Source: Muribaculaceae bacterium (GTDB lineage: Bacteria > Bacteroidota > Bacteroidia > Bacteroidales > Muribaculaceae). Taken from it: a stretch of 64,000 bases of DNA. Where the stretch lies: NCBI GenBank assembly GCA_022508985.1, contig JAFLUA010000004.1, positions 62,001 through 126,000 on the forward strand, in the 5' to 3' direction. The notes under the pieces are model-generated. The model had not been told where the DNA came from, ran no database searches, and saw nothing but the letters and a program-made list of their open reading frames with translations. Below are positions 18,455 to 27,420 of this stretch, piece by piece. Position 1 is the first letter of the stretch. Each line of letters starts with the position of its first letter. The position numbers and the translations under genes were made by a program.

Positions 18455-19201
18455 TTAATTTCTGGCGCCTCCGCCATCAATAAAGATCGAAGAGCCTGTT
18501 GTCCATGAACTTGCATCTGACAGCAAATATATAGCTCCATAAGCAATTTCTTGAGGAGTGCCAAATCGTTTTAGCAGATATTTTTCGCGGAAGGCATTAT
18601 GCTGTTCTTCTGTTATAGTTCCGTGAGAAATTAAGGGCGTTTCTATCATACCCGGGCAGATGCTGTTAACTCTTATTTTACGACTCGCAAATTCAGCTGC
18701 ACAGAACTTCATAAACGCATTTATTGCGGCTTTTGAAGCTCCGTAAACGCTATTGCCTATGTTATAAGAAGTAATGCCGGCGACAGAAGCTATGAAAACG
18801 ATAGAGGAGCAATTCTTTAGTAATTTCTTTTTATATATAATACGAATGAGCTCCGTCTGTGAAAAGAAATTAATATTAAACACCTTGTCGAATTTCTCGC
18901 GTGTCGCATACTGTACGGGGACAGTCATCCCTAACCCGGCACAAAGCACCACACCATCGAGTAGTGGCAAGCCATCAATGAGCTTGTTGATGCCGACATC
19001 GTCAGAGATATCGGCCATAAGCTGAAGATGCCCACTCCCGTGCAATTTATCGAAAGTCTGTTGCAGTCGTTCTTCATTACGGCCTGTGATTACACAACTG
19101 GCTCCCAACTTGGAACACTCTATGGCCGTTGCTTGCCCTATACCTGAAGAAGCTCCGGTGATGAGAATCGTTTTACCTTCAAGCGAAAAAGGGTTATACA
19201 T
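18455..19201 (-). CDS. SDR reductase, second copy (248 aa)
   Basis: This is a second, clearly different classical SDR: TGASSGIG cofactor motif, VYGASKAA active site, VNSICPGMIETP. The usual NNAG is replaced by LCAG. Its start overlaps the stop of the upstream ACP gene by one base, so translation is probably coupled to that ACP. Two SDRs beside two ACPs suggest two reduction steps or two acyl products. Confidence 0.82.
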   Translation of the reverse strand: MYNPFSLEGKTILITGASSGIGQATAIECSKLGASCVITGRNEERLQQTFDKLHGSGHLQLMADISDDVGINKLIDGLPLLDGVVLCAGLGMTVPVQYATREKFDKVFNINFFSQTELIRIIYKKKLLKNCSSIVFIASVAGITSYNIGNSVYGASKAAINAFMKFCAAEFASRKIRVNSICPGMIETPLISHGTITEEQHNAFREKYLLKRFGTPQEIAYGAIYLLSDASSWTTGSSIFIDGGGARN

Positions 19202-19425
19202 TAGAGCTTGCTCTGAATAGCGTTAAACAAGTCGCCGATAGTGTTAGATTTACGAATGTCGTCGCCGGAAAGCGTAACCTCGTATTCTTCATCGGCCATA
19301 GCGATTAGAGAAAGGGCAACGAGTGAAGACCATTCATCAAGGCTACGAAAATCGGTATCAAACGACAAATTCTCGGCAGGAGTGTCGTCTAATAGGTCTG
19401 CAAATTTGTTTAAGAATTCATTCAT
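19201..19425 (-). CDS. Acyl carrier protein, second copy (74 aa)
   Basis: A small acidic carrier protein with FRSLDEWSSLVALSLIAM. Serine 34 in WSSL takes the position of the DSL serine that carries phosphopantetheine. The usual aspartate before it is replaced by serine, which is tolerated in some specialised carriers. It overlaps the next SDR gene by one base. Confidence 0.75.
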   Translation of the reverse strand: MNEFLNKFADLLDDTPAENLSFDTDFRSLDEWSSLVALSLIAMADEEYEVTLSGDDIRKSNTIGDLFNAIQSKL

Positions 19426-19432
19426 AATGGTA

Positions 19433-20062
19433 CTATATTAATCGTTTAGCCGGGTTGCCAAAGACGGTGGTTCCGGCTTTTACTTTACGTATTACGAAGC
19501 TGCAAGCGCCGATATGCGCACCGCATTCTACTCTCACTTTATGGCTAATAACAGCCCCGGTGTGGATGTTTACATCGTCTTCAATCATAATTCCGCCAAC
19601 GCACGTAACGTGAGTGTCGATTCTATTCCAATTTCCGATAATAGCATCGTGACCAATGACAGTGTGTGATTGTATGATGTTGTAGTCGCCTATTTGAGCA
19701 TCGTTTCCGATGATGGTGTAAGCGCCAATAAAGTTTCCTTTACCAAGCTTAGCGTTGGTATATATTCGAGCGGTATTATGTATTAAATTGATAAACTCGC
19801 CGCCACGATTGATGATTTCTTCCATGCACTTCCGCCGCGCATCTCCACCAATCGAAGAAACGAATACATCGTCTCTAACGGGTTGATAATCCTTTATGGT
19901 TGCAATTATGGGCGGATAATTATCAAATCCGTCGAGCGCGGTTAAATTGTCATCGATAAAACCTTTTACGATAAAGTCTACACCATATCCGACGCATTCA
20001 ATTGCATTGCTATATATGGTTCGGCCCATACCACCGGCACCGATAATTATTAAGTTCTTCAT
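19433..20062 (-). CDS. PglD-like sugar acyltransferase (209 aa)
   Basis: The N-terminal Rossmann-like part (NLIIIGAGGMGRTIYSNA) is followed by hexapeptide repeats (IIGNDAQIGDYNIIQSHTVIGHDAIIG) and a VFGNPAKRL end. This is the layout of PglD/NeuD-type enzymes, which N-acylate amino-sugar nucleotides. Its neighbour is the acyl carrier protein, so the acyl donor may be an ACP-bound chain instead of acetyl-CoA; that is inference. It overlaps the upstream glycosyltransferase by four bases (ATGA). Confidence 0.82.
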   Translation of the reverse strand: MKNLIIIGAGGMGRTIYSNAIECVGYGVDFIVKGFIDDNLTALDGFDNYPPIIATIKDYQPVRDDVFVSSIGGDARRKCMEEIINRGGEFINLIHNTARIYTNAKLGKGNFIGAYTIIGNDAQIGDYNIIQSHTVIGHDAIIGNWNRIDTHVTCVGGIMIEDDVNIHTGAVISHKVRVECGAHIGACSFVIRKVKAGTTVFGNPAKRLI

Positions 20063-21045
20063 TTGAACAGTGCTTTCTTGAGTTTGTTTAGTTTTGTTAA
20101 AACGACAAAACCGGGCGTCGCCGTTGACAAAATATATAAAGCTAACAACCGGTCTCTGAGGTTTATTCTACGGCCAAAGGCAATTTTACCAAGACATAAT
20201 TTTATTTTGTTGTCTTTTAGAATGTCTTTGATACCAACCCGGGTGTCGCAATCGGATAAACACAGCTTTACGTATTTGTTGTAGGTAAGCGATGTAAATA
20301 ATTTAAAACACGTGAGGTGGAAAGATTCTTTATCGCAAATATAGGCCGATGAATCATATATTTTATTTATAGCATAAACAATGCTATAATCTTTTTTAAT
20401 GTTTGGGTGATGAGAAGCGCTGCCGTTGCGCATGACGTAATTGTAAGTAACCTCCGGGATGACAGATATTGTTCTAGCAAATTTCATCACTTCGACAGTG
20501 AACGTGTACACTTCGCCCATGAAAATATCGGGGTCGAATGTTATATTGTTTGCAGAGATTATTTCGCGCCGATATAGGAGCATAGGAGCAGTGGGGAAGC
20601 ATCGGCAAGAGTCGAAAAGTTCGGCAGGAGTGTATACACCCGGGTTAAAGGGAAGTTTACGGCAATATGTGTTGTTGTTTTCTATAAAATTGATGTTGCT
20701 GATTAAGATATCGCAGTTGGTTTCGTCGATAGATTTCAGCATAAGATCGACGGCATTGTCGCTTAAAAAATCGTCGCTATCTAATAAAAAAATATATTCT
20801 CCATTAGCCACTTTAAGGCCGTCGTTTCGAGCGGCCGAAACGCCTTCATTAGATTTGTCGATAAGAATGGCTCTGTCGTCGAGTGATTGAAATTCTTTAA
20901 TTATATTGAGAGTCTCGTCGGTAGAGCCATCGTTGATGAATATAAATTCTATGTCGCGGAATGGTTGAACTTTAAGGCTATCAATACATTTATTGATATA
21001 CTTACCAACGTTGTAACAAGGTATTATAAAACTTATTTTCACCAT
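20059..21045 (-). CDS. Family 2 glycosyltransferase (328 aa)
   Basis: A GT-A fold enzyme: VKISFIIPCYNVGKYINKCIDSL at the start, FINDGSTDET, the NEGVSAARNDGL block, and the metal-binding DSDD in FLLDSDDFL. It transfers a sugar from a nucleotide sugar to the growing lipid-linked unit on the cytoplasmic side. It is the only clear sugar glycosyltransferase in the locus. The longer frame to 21057 uses TTG; ATG 21045 matches family N-termini. Confidence 0.88.
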   Translation of the reverse strand: MVKISFIIPCYNVGKYINKCIDSLKVQPFRDIEFIFINDGSTDETLNIIKEFQSLDDRAILIDKSNEGVSAARNDGLKVANGEYIFLLDSDDFLSDNAVDLMLKSIDETNCDILISNINFIENNNTYCRKLPFNPGVYTPAELFDSCRCFPTAPMLLYRREIISANNITFDPDIFMGEVYTFTVEVMKFARTISVIPEVTYNYVMRNGSASHHPNIKKDYSIVYAINKIYDSSAYICDKESFHLTCFKLFTSLTYNKYVKLCLSDCDTRVGIKDILKDNKIKLCLGKIAFGRRINLRDRLLALYILSTATPGFVVLTKLNKLKKALFK

Positions 21046-22157
21046 AAGTAGTCCCAATAAAATTTATATGGTTCGTTTACTATGGTAGCGGCAAATAAGA
21101 TGGCTAAAAGCATTAATGCAAAGATAAAGACTATAACGTTGATCTTAGAGTTGCTGTTTCGATAAAGGTAGTATAGGAAAAAAGCAATCATTAAAAGTTT
21201 GAAACAGCGGAAGAAACGCACCGGACGAGCGAGCACCATGTTATTGACAAGGAACAGCTGGGCCAACATTCCCCAATAATAAAGGTTGTAGTAAATGATA
21301 AAACGCTTTCCGGTAAAGTATTCTTTCATTTTGTTGGAGTATAGAATAACGAGAGCATCCAACACTATGAATGTATATAAACTCATGCCTTGTCGCGTAA
21401 TGCTACCGTATCTCTCCAACGCATCAAGGTCGTATTGACTATAATCTAACAAGTCAATGGCAGATGATATTAGCGGATAAATGGCAGCCAATACATCAAA
21501 TTTTGTTATGGCAAGGTAGCCAACGATTATTAGCAATGCCAACTGTATAAATTTGTTAGGCGTTAAGTCTTTTCCTTTATACAGAATAAAGTATGTGGGT
21601 AGGAGGAGTATTGAAGAGTAGTGAAATCCGATTGCAATTATTGTAAAGAGTAAGAATTTTAGCGGCTTGCGTTCGACGATGAAAGTAACGGCGAGCACAT
21701 ATATACATCCGGCAATGTCTTGTCGGATGCCATTCATCCAATGCCAGAAAAACTGGCCCATAAATAGAGTTAAAATCAAGAATGGGTAGATATATTTCTC
21801 ATTTTTAACGCTATAAAGGACAAAGCACAGTTGCAAAAATGCTAAAAGCCCGAAGTATATACTAAAATGAATATCAGAGAAACGAAGAGTATCGGTTATC
21901 CATTTGAAAATCGGCTCATAACGCTCGGGGCTTATATGACGATAAGCATACAGGTAGTTAAGGTGGTCGGTACCGACATCGTATCGTATGCCGAAAATCA
22001 ACGCAAATGCTAATAAAATAACAATAACGTCCCAGGTGAAAAACGGGGTGGGGCGGTCGCGTTTAACCCTGCTCGATTGGTCTTTGGCCGATGCTATCAT
22101 TGCAAAAATGAACATAAATAGCATTACGCCGCCATAAACAGCAATTGACTGTAACAT
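21039..22157 (-). CDS. EpsG-family polysaccharide polymerase, Wzy-like (372 aa)
   Basis: A multi-pass membrane protein of about ten helices with EpsG-type marks: FGIRYDVGTDHLNYLYAY near the start, WMNGIRQDIAGCIYVLA in the middle and IAIGFHYSSILLLP after it. In Wzx/Wzy pathways this protein joins repeat units in the periplasm. It overlaps the GT2 gene by seven bases. Confidence 0.8.
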   Translation of the reverse strand: MLQSIAVYGGVMLFMFIFAMIASAKDQSSRVKRDRPTPFFTWDVIVILLAFALIFGIRYDVGTDHLNYLYAYRHISPERYEPIFKWITDTLRFSDIHFSIYFGLLAFLQLCFVLYSVKNEKYIYPFLILTLFMGQFFWHWMNGIRQDIAGCIYVLAVTFIVERKPLKFLLFTIIAIGFHYSSILLLPTYFILYKGKDLTPNKFIQLALLIIVGYLAITKFDVLAAIYPLISSAIDLLDYSQYDLDALERYGSITRQGMSLYTFIVLDALVILYSNKMKEYFTGKRFIIYYNLYYWGMLAQLFLVNNMVLARPVRFFRCFKLLMIAFFLYYLYRNSNSKINVIVFIFALMLLAILFAATIVNEPYKFYWDYLW

Positions 22158-22177
22158 TGTTTATTTTGTATTTAGAG

Positions 22178-23473
22178 TCAATGTTCGAAAATAGTATCCA
22201 ACTCCGAAAGCATATTCTCGGCTACAGTGCGATTATTCGGAGGTATGAGTCGGTTTTGTACAAAACTAAATCGCTCAAGCTTCATGGGGTCGTTGCCCCC
22301 AATAACGGCATCTCTAATGAAATTGTCTATATCGGATATGCAATGTCCGTGGTAATGCTGTTGAAAGCATTCTCGCCCCAATTCGTTAGCCACACCTTCG
22401 GGGGGACAGCTATCTTTGGATATGTACAAAACCGGTTTTTGAGTATATAGATATTCGCAGACGAAAGAAGCGCAATCGTGTACCAATGCATCGGAGAAAG
22501 CGAATAACTCGCTATAATCACCGGTGCAAATCATAGTATTTGGCATCTGTCGCCATTGGTTGTAATAAGATTCAGTTTTAGTTTTACCCCATTTTTCAAT
22601 GAGCCTTTCTTCGAGAGTAGGGTGTGGCTTAAAGGCGATTTCAATTTGGTCGCGATATTTTTTAGCCAATTCAATCATCTCGAAGCAGAATAGCTCGAAT
22701 GTAGAATTTGAAAAGCCTCGTTTGTCGTCGATAGAGTGGTGCGGTGCCCAAATGACACGTTTTTTGCCATTATCGCGCCACGGCGATTTAGATTTGTCGG
22801 CCGTCGTTAATTGGTCGAATATGACCGGCCCTGTTACAGCAATGTTGTCGATAGCTTTAGATGATAAGTTATCGGCATAAATCGTTTTCTCTAATTGACA
22901 AGAAACAAATATCTTCCAGGCGATGTTTGTTAAGAATGTGTCCTTTAGGCCTTTGTTCTTGGAAGTTGATATTCCGTATGGGGTATATACGAAAAGAGAG
23001 TTGGGGAATTTCTCAATTCTCCAGTTTTTATACCCTTTGTTATAAGGCTGAGTATAAACTACAATGTCGGGATTGATATCGGATATGTCAAGGAATTGCT
23101 TTGATTCAAAATCATAACCCTCTTTCAGCGGGAAATTATTAGCGATGCAATATTCGACAACTTCATCACGGTTGCGTTTATTGATATCGAATGTTCTTTC
23201 CGGCATTACAAAAGGCACGATGACCGGATTGTATTTAGGATTGGATAGTAGCAATTTCATTAGCCCGTCATATTTCCACATACTGATGTTGTACATGAAA
23301 AATAGAATGGTAACGCACTCTTTCTCCGATTTTTCTTTGATTAGCTCAAGTTTGTTGTATTGGGCAACTCTTTTTAGCATACGTTTGGTGCGATACTCCC
23401 TGCGGTATCTGAGTACTACCGACAGTTTGTCGTGCAGGAAAAAACCGAGTATGCGTTTGAGCAGCCGTTTCAT
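22178..23473 (-). CDS. CDP-glycerol glycerophosphotransferase-family enzyme (431 aa)
   Basis: The motifs VIWAPHHSIDD, IAFKPHPTLEE, ALVHDCASFVCEYLYTQKP and the C-terminal layout match the TagB/TagF-type family that adds glycerol-phosphate or similar polyol-phosphate units from a CDP donor. In Gram-positive bacteria this makes teichoic acids. In Bacteroidales it would place a phosphodiester-linked group in a capsule or O-chain. The cytidylyltransferase at 32442-32846 could supply the CDP donor. I use ATG 23473, which overlaps the upstream stop as ATGA; a longer frame starts at 23494. Confidence 0.85.
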   Translation of the reverse strand: MKRLLKRILGFFLHDKLSVVLRYRREYRTKRMLKRVAQYNKLELIKEKSEKECVTILFFMYNISMWKYDGLMKLLLSNPKYNPVIVPFVMPERTFDINKRNRDEVVEYCIANNFPLKEGYDFESKQFLDISDINPDIVVYTQPYNKGYKNWRIEKFPNSLFVYTPYGISTSKNKGLKDTFLTNIAWKIFVSCQLEKTIYADNLSSKAIDNIAVTGPVIFDQLTTADKSKSPWRDNGKKRVIWAPHHSIDDKRGFSNSTFELFCFEMIELAKKYRDQIEIAFKPHPTLEERLIEKWGKTKTESYYNQWRQMPNTMICTGDYSELFAFSDALVHDCASFVCEYLYTQKPVLYISKDSCPPEGVANELGRECFQQHYHGHCISDIDNFIRDAVIGGNDPMKLERFSFVQNRLIPPNNRTVAENMLSELDTIFEH

Positions 23474-24699
23474 CTTGAATATAGTTTTTTCCAAACAAAC
23501 TTTTTTACGAATTTTTTTATGCGGTTAATGCGATGTTCTCGATGAAACATTTTCAAAGGGATAACATCGTTATCGTCTTTTACAAAACTAATATCGACCG
23601 AATCTATTATTTGCCGATATTGTGCCGATGTAATCAAACCGCGATACCAGTCGTCTTCACACATGCGCTCGTTGACGTAAGTAGCCGACTCGGTAACCAG
23701 CGCTTTCATGTCGCTGTAGTCTTCGCCTCGCAAATATTTAATCATCATAGCCGGCAGGTTTACGCCCATCTTAGTTACGGCATATCCAGAGCCGCCAAAG
23801 CGCAGATTCATTTCGCCGAAATAGTATTTACCATCGCTCAGGTAGAAATCGATATCGAAAATGCCAACAAAACCCATTCGCAAGACGTATTGCTTAAATT
23901 GCTCGAGTAGGTCCTCGAAGCCGTCGACGGGCATTATTTCTCCGGTTCTTGCGATGCCAAAGTGGCTGGCCGTCTGTACCAAAAGGTGTATTATGCCCGG
24001 GATAACAACATTTTTGCCATCGGAAAAGCCAAGGACGGCATATTCGGTTTCGATTTCTTTGAAGTCTTCAACCAAAATGCGAGCATCTCTTTTCTGTCCG
24101 ATAGCATTTAGCACCAGGCATAATTCTTCGGGAGAGTCGCAACGATTGAAACACTGTTTTCCGCCAACTAATGTGAGAAGAGCTTTAGTGAAACACGGAT
24201 ATGCTATACCCTCAGGAAGAGAATATGAGCCGCCCTTAATATCGACGGTATGAGCGTCGGGGACATTTAAGCCAATCTCGCGAGCCAGTTCTTTTTGGTT
24301 TTCTTTATCCATCCAGAAGTTTACCGATTTAGAGGAATCGGCAATCTGCGGGAATAGGAAATGGTGCGACAAAATGTCTTTGTTGTTGTCGATCATCACA
24401 GCAGCGAAATCGCTGCTCGGCAACAAAATAACCTTTTGTTGAGGGGCGGCGCATTTATCGAGAAGTAGTTTGATAAGTCGCTCGCCATCAATTCTATAGC
24501 AATAGAGCACATTCGAAACGTTATTGCTATAGCAATCGAAAGGCTTGGTTGTGTCTAACTGTTTTGTAAGAGGACGATATCCGGCCATTACAATTACCGT
24601 AACATCGCAGCCTAATTCTGCGGCAGCACGAATCAAGCTTAAGCGCGACGTAGAGCCGTGTCCAATTACAACGACTTTTTGCTTCGTTATCGATATCAT
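23470..24699 (-). CDS. ATP-grasp ligase, carboxylate-amine type (409 aa)
   Basis: The N-terminal Rossmann-like region (KVVVIGHGSTSRLSLIRAA) is followed by an ATP-grasp core with the acidic metal-binding end GEMNLRFGGSGYAVTKMG. Members join a carboxylate (via acyl phosphate) to an amine or similar nucleophile. Within this locus it probably couples an amino acid or other acid to a sugar or to another substituent. It differs from the two ATPgrasp_ST-type genes upstream. Substrates unknown. Confidence 0.8.
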   Translation of the reverse strand: MISITKQKVVVIGHGSTSRLSLIRAAAELGCDVTVIVMAGYRPLTKQLDTTKPFDCYSNNVSNVLYCYRIDGERLIKLLLDKCAAPQQKVILLPSSDFAAVMIDNNKDILSHHFLFPQIADSSKSVNFWMDKENQKELAREIGLNVPDAHTVDIKGGSYSLPEGIAYPCFTKALLTLVGGKQCFNRCDSPEELCLVLNAIGQKRDARILVEDFKEIETEYAVLGFSDGKNVVIPGIIHLLVQTASHFGIARTGEIMPVDGFEDLLEQFKQYVLRMGFVGIFDIDFYLSDGKYYFGEMNLRFGGSGYAVTKMGVNLPAMMIKYLRGEDYSDMKALVTESATYVNERMCEDDWYRGLITSAQYRQIIDSVDISFVKDDNDVIPLKMFHREHRINRIKKFVKKFVWKKLYSR

Positions 24700-24704
24700 A
24701 AGAC

Positions 24705-25724
24705 TTAATAGCGATATTTGAAAGTGAAGAGCGATGTTCTCAATTTATAAAGCCGTCCACCCACGGCATTTACTATCGTAACGTTAGCCTCATCGCTATC
24801 TTCAGGAAACTCCCACATCATAATCCAATTGTCGTAGCGATAGTTAGAGCCTTGGATATTGTGCTCTATCTGACATACTTGTCGACCAAAATTGTTTTTG
24901 CTGTAAGTAACAGCATATAGCCCTCCCACATGTCCACAAATCACCCATGCTATGTTGTCGTTACACTTGACGAGCTGAGTCCATAGCTCGTCGGGCGTTG
25001 TATATGTTGTGTTTCTAAATTGTTTTTCCGACGTTATGTTCGCAATTCGGCGCTCACCACCCATTTCCAAATATTCGTGTGTTAGCAAGATATATTTAAT
25101 CTCGGGGTGAGAACTAACCCAGTTTTTAGCCCACTCCACAACTTCTTTTCGGGGTCCGAATTCAAGAACGAGGAAGTCGTAGCGTTGACCGTGTATCTCG
25201 TTGCGAACGACAATATTCTCCATGTGGCCTTCTTCAAATGCAGCCTCAATTCTATCAACAACCAAGGGGAATTGAACGTATAGATTAAACCATGTGTTTT
25301 TTCTATCGTTTATAAGCGAATTTTCCCATACGTAGTCGTGATTGCCGATACAAGTTATGAAAGGCAAAGAAAAATCTTCCATAGCCTCCTCAAAATATGA
25401 CCATTGTTTTTGAGAGTTGTGTACAATGTCGCCGGTGCAGAGTACATTGGTTATATTTATGTGGTTGGGATTGTTTTCGAGCCAATTTAGCGATTTTTTG
25501 AAGATGTCGATATATTCTTCGTAGGTGTAGAATTGGATGTCGCCGAAAACGGCAATGAACTCTGAAGTTGTTTTGTCGATATAAGGCGTTACACTGTCGT
25601 TAAGATCTTCAACATCATCGAATTTTTGACAACCATACAAGGCCGTACTTGAGCAAGCCAATAGGCTTATATATACTATAGCAAATAAGGGTCTGAAAAG
25701 ACTTTTCAGTTTCGTTTTAAGCAT
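24705..25724 (-). CDS. Calcineurin-like metallophosphoesterase, lipoprotein (339 aa)
   Basis: The metal-binding motifs of calcineurin-like phosphoesterases are all present in order: FGDIQ, CTGDIVHN, CIGNHDYVW, LTHEY and CGHVGG. The N-terminus has a hydrophobic segment and a lipobox-like ALYGC, so the protein is probably anchored to a membrane facing the periplasm or outside. In a locus with phosphodiester chemistry it may trim or release phosphate-linked groups, but this is inference. Confidence 0.82.
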   Translation of the reverse strand: MLKTKLKSLFRPLFAIVYISLLACSSTALYGCQKFDDVEDLNDSVTPYIDKTTSEFIAVFGDIQFYTYEEYIDIFKKSLNWLENNPNHINITNVLCTGDIVHNSQKQWSYFEEAMEDFSLPFITCIGNHDYVWENSLINDRKNTWFNLYVQFPLVVDRIEAAFEEGHMENIVVRNEIHGQRYDFLVLEFGPRKEVVEWAKNWVSSHPEIKYILLTHEYLEMGGERRIANITSEKQFRNTTYTTPDELWTQLVKCNDNIAWVICGHVGGLYAVTYSKNNFGRQVCQIEHNIQGSNYRYDNWIMMWEFPEDSDEANVTIVNAVGGRLYKLRTSLFTFKYRY

Positions 25725-25736
25725 GTTATATCGATG

Positions 25737-26330
25737 TTATTTTCTATTGAAGCAGGCCGACAGCCGAACTTTTAGCCATGAAATACAAAAACGTGCCTTG
25801 CAATAAGCTTTTGAATATGGGCAAGCATTGGGCCACTTAGCCATTATTACATTGTAGTGGTCGGTATTATTAGGCCGATAGTATGCGACGTAGCGATACC
25901 CGTTGGCACGTGATTTATTTATGACTTTTTTATTGTGTTCGTTAGTGTCAAATACAAAAACACTATAATTACGTTGCTTTGCAATTTCTTCGCTTTTTCG
26001 AACGAGTTCGGTGTGAATGCCAAGCCCATTATATTCAGGCAAGACAGCCCAGAAACACAAATATGCGTATCGTCCTTTTGCGAACCACCGCTTGCTATGT
26101 TTTACTCTTAAAGCCGCGGTCCCGACTACTTTGCCGTTGTCTAAAGCTACGAGCATAACACCGTAGGGCTCAATCGATTGTTGTATTTTATCGGTTGGCC
26201 ACTTATATAGAGACGTTTCAATGCCTTTTGCGCGATTTACGGCATGAGCATCTACCAGACACTGCTTGATGTCATCCCACGACACCCAATCGGGCTTCTC
26301 GGTGATTATAATGTTTGCGGCTTTACACAT
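25737..26330 (-). CDS. GNAT-family N-acetyltransferase (197 aa)
   Basis: The central part has the GNAT fold pattern: LVALDNGKVVGTAALRV, LCFWAVLPEYNGLGIHTELVRKSEEIA (acetyl-CoA binding segment) and NKKVINKSRANGYRYVAYY. It likely acetylates an amine, for example on an amino sugar or amino-acid substituent. The C-terminus is Cys/Arg rich. Its start overlaps the upstream ATP-grasp gene by eight bases. Confidence 0.75.
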   Translation of the reverse strand: MCKAANIIITEKPDWVSWDDIKQCLVDAHAVNRAKGIETSLYKWPTDKIQQSIEPYGVMLVALDNGKVVGTAALRVKHSKRWFAKGRYAYLCFWAVLPEYNGLGIHTELVRKSEEIAKQRNYSVFVFDTNEHNKKVINKSRANGYRYVAYYRPNNTDHYNVIMAKWPNACPYSKAYCKARFCISWLKVRLSACFNRK

Positions 26331-27408
26331 AATGTGGTTTCTTTTTCCACAATTCTTTTATAATTCGTTCGGTATATTTGCCAAAGCCCGGGCCAAATGC
26401 CGATTGACTTAAACCTACTTTGGTGTTCCATTCAATCAAAGCAGGATCTCCACTTTCATCAATAGCGATATCCCAGCCTATAATGTCGTAGAAAGGCAAT
26501 TGAAGGTGAAGACGTTTCACGGTGTCAACAGCCTTGTCGTATGATGGTATTTGGTATCCTTCTAAAACTATGCCGGAATCTGTTTGCAGGATATTGTCGA
26601 CATCGTAGCCTCCGAATCCATATTTGCCAAGGCGTCCGTTTTCGTCGATTATTGCGCTAATGCCGCCGGCACACTGGTTGTCGATAACGGCGCCGGGTTT
26701 GCCTATTCTCACCACTGCATAGATGAGTAATACTTCCATGTCGGAGCGATATGTAACGATGCGGATTGTATTTACCGATGTAGGGTTTAACGCCCGCATG
26801 CGTTCGTGTTGCTTCAATTTTTCCTGTATCTGGAAGTTATCGCCATATATGTGGAACAATTGCTTAAGGCTGTAATCGTTTATGTTGGTGCGTCCGTCGG
26901 TCACGGTAAGAGATTGTATTCCTTCGCCTTGTTGAAGTAGCGATGGTTTGATTAACACGTCGTCTAAATTGCTGCAATAGTTTATTGCGTCTTCTTCAGA
27001 AACGGCATTCCCTTCGAAATAGTAATAGCCGTTCATCCTCTTGAGGATAGTATGAGGTTGCTTTACGCCCTGAAGGAAAACGTCGGTTAAGTTTTTATCT
27101 CGATATACTAAATTAAGGTCCAGCCTATTCGCCCGCGTTAGTAATTCTACATTGTACAGGTCGGTTGGTATATATTCTTTAGAGAAAACTCCGGTCCGAG
27201 AATAAAAATACTCGTGGCAATAAAATGAAACTTTACGTCCGATCAAAGGCTTATAAAAGGCTTGAATCTCTTTTTTCTGTTCTTTGGTTAGATATCGGCG
27301 GTTTTTTAAGTCTTTGAAGTGCTTTGTAATATCGTGTTTATATCGATTGGCTATCGCACGTTTGCGACGTATCAATCTGAAATGATTCAAAATATTTCGC
27401 AGCCACAT
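26323..27408 (-). CDS. Sugar-transfer-associated ATP-grasp protein, copy 2 (361 aa)
   Basis: The pattern TSVNTIRIVTY, then VRIGKPGAVIDNQCAGGI and the end IIGWDIAIDESGDPALIEWN matches the ATPgrasp_ST family found in polysaccharide loci. Members are predicted to ligate an acid to a glycan precursor using ATP; substrates are mostly unknown. It is related to the gene at 28565-29689 but well diverged, with a CapA-like gene between them. Confidence 0.82.
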   Translation of the reverse strand: MWLRNILNHFRLIRRKRAIANRYKHDITKHFKDLKNRRYLTKEQKKEIQAFYKPLIGRKVSFYCHEYFYSRTGVFSKEYIPTDLYNVELLTRANRLDLNLVYRDKNLTDVFLQGVKQPHTILKRMNGYYYFEGNAVSEEDAINYCSNLDDVLIKPSLLQQGEGIQSLTVTDGRTNINDYSLKQLFHIYGDNFQIQEKLKQHERMRALNPTSVNTIRIVTYRSDMEVLLIYAVVRIGKPGAVIDNQCAGGISAIIDENGRLGKYGFGGYDVDNILQTDSGIVLEGYQIPSYDKAVDTVKRLHLQLPFYDIIGWDIAIDESGDPALIEWNTKVGLSQSAFGPGFGKYTERIIKELWKKKPHYV

Positions 27409-27420
27409 ATTGTTGAAGTT

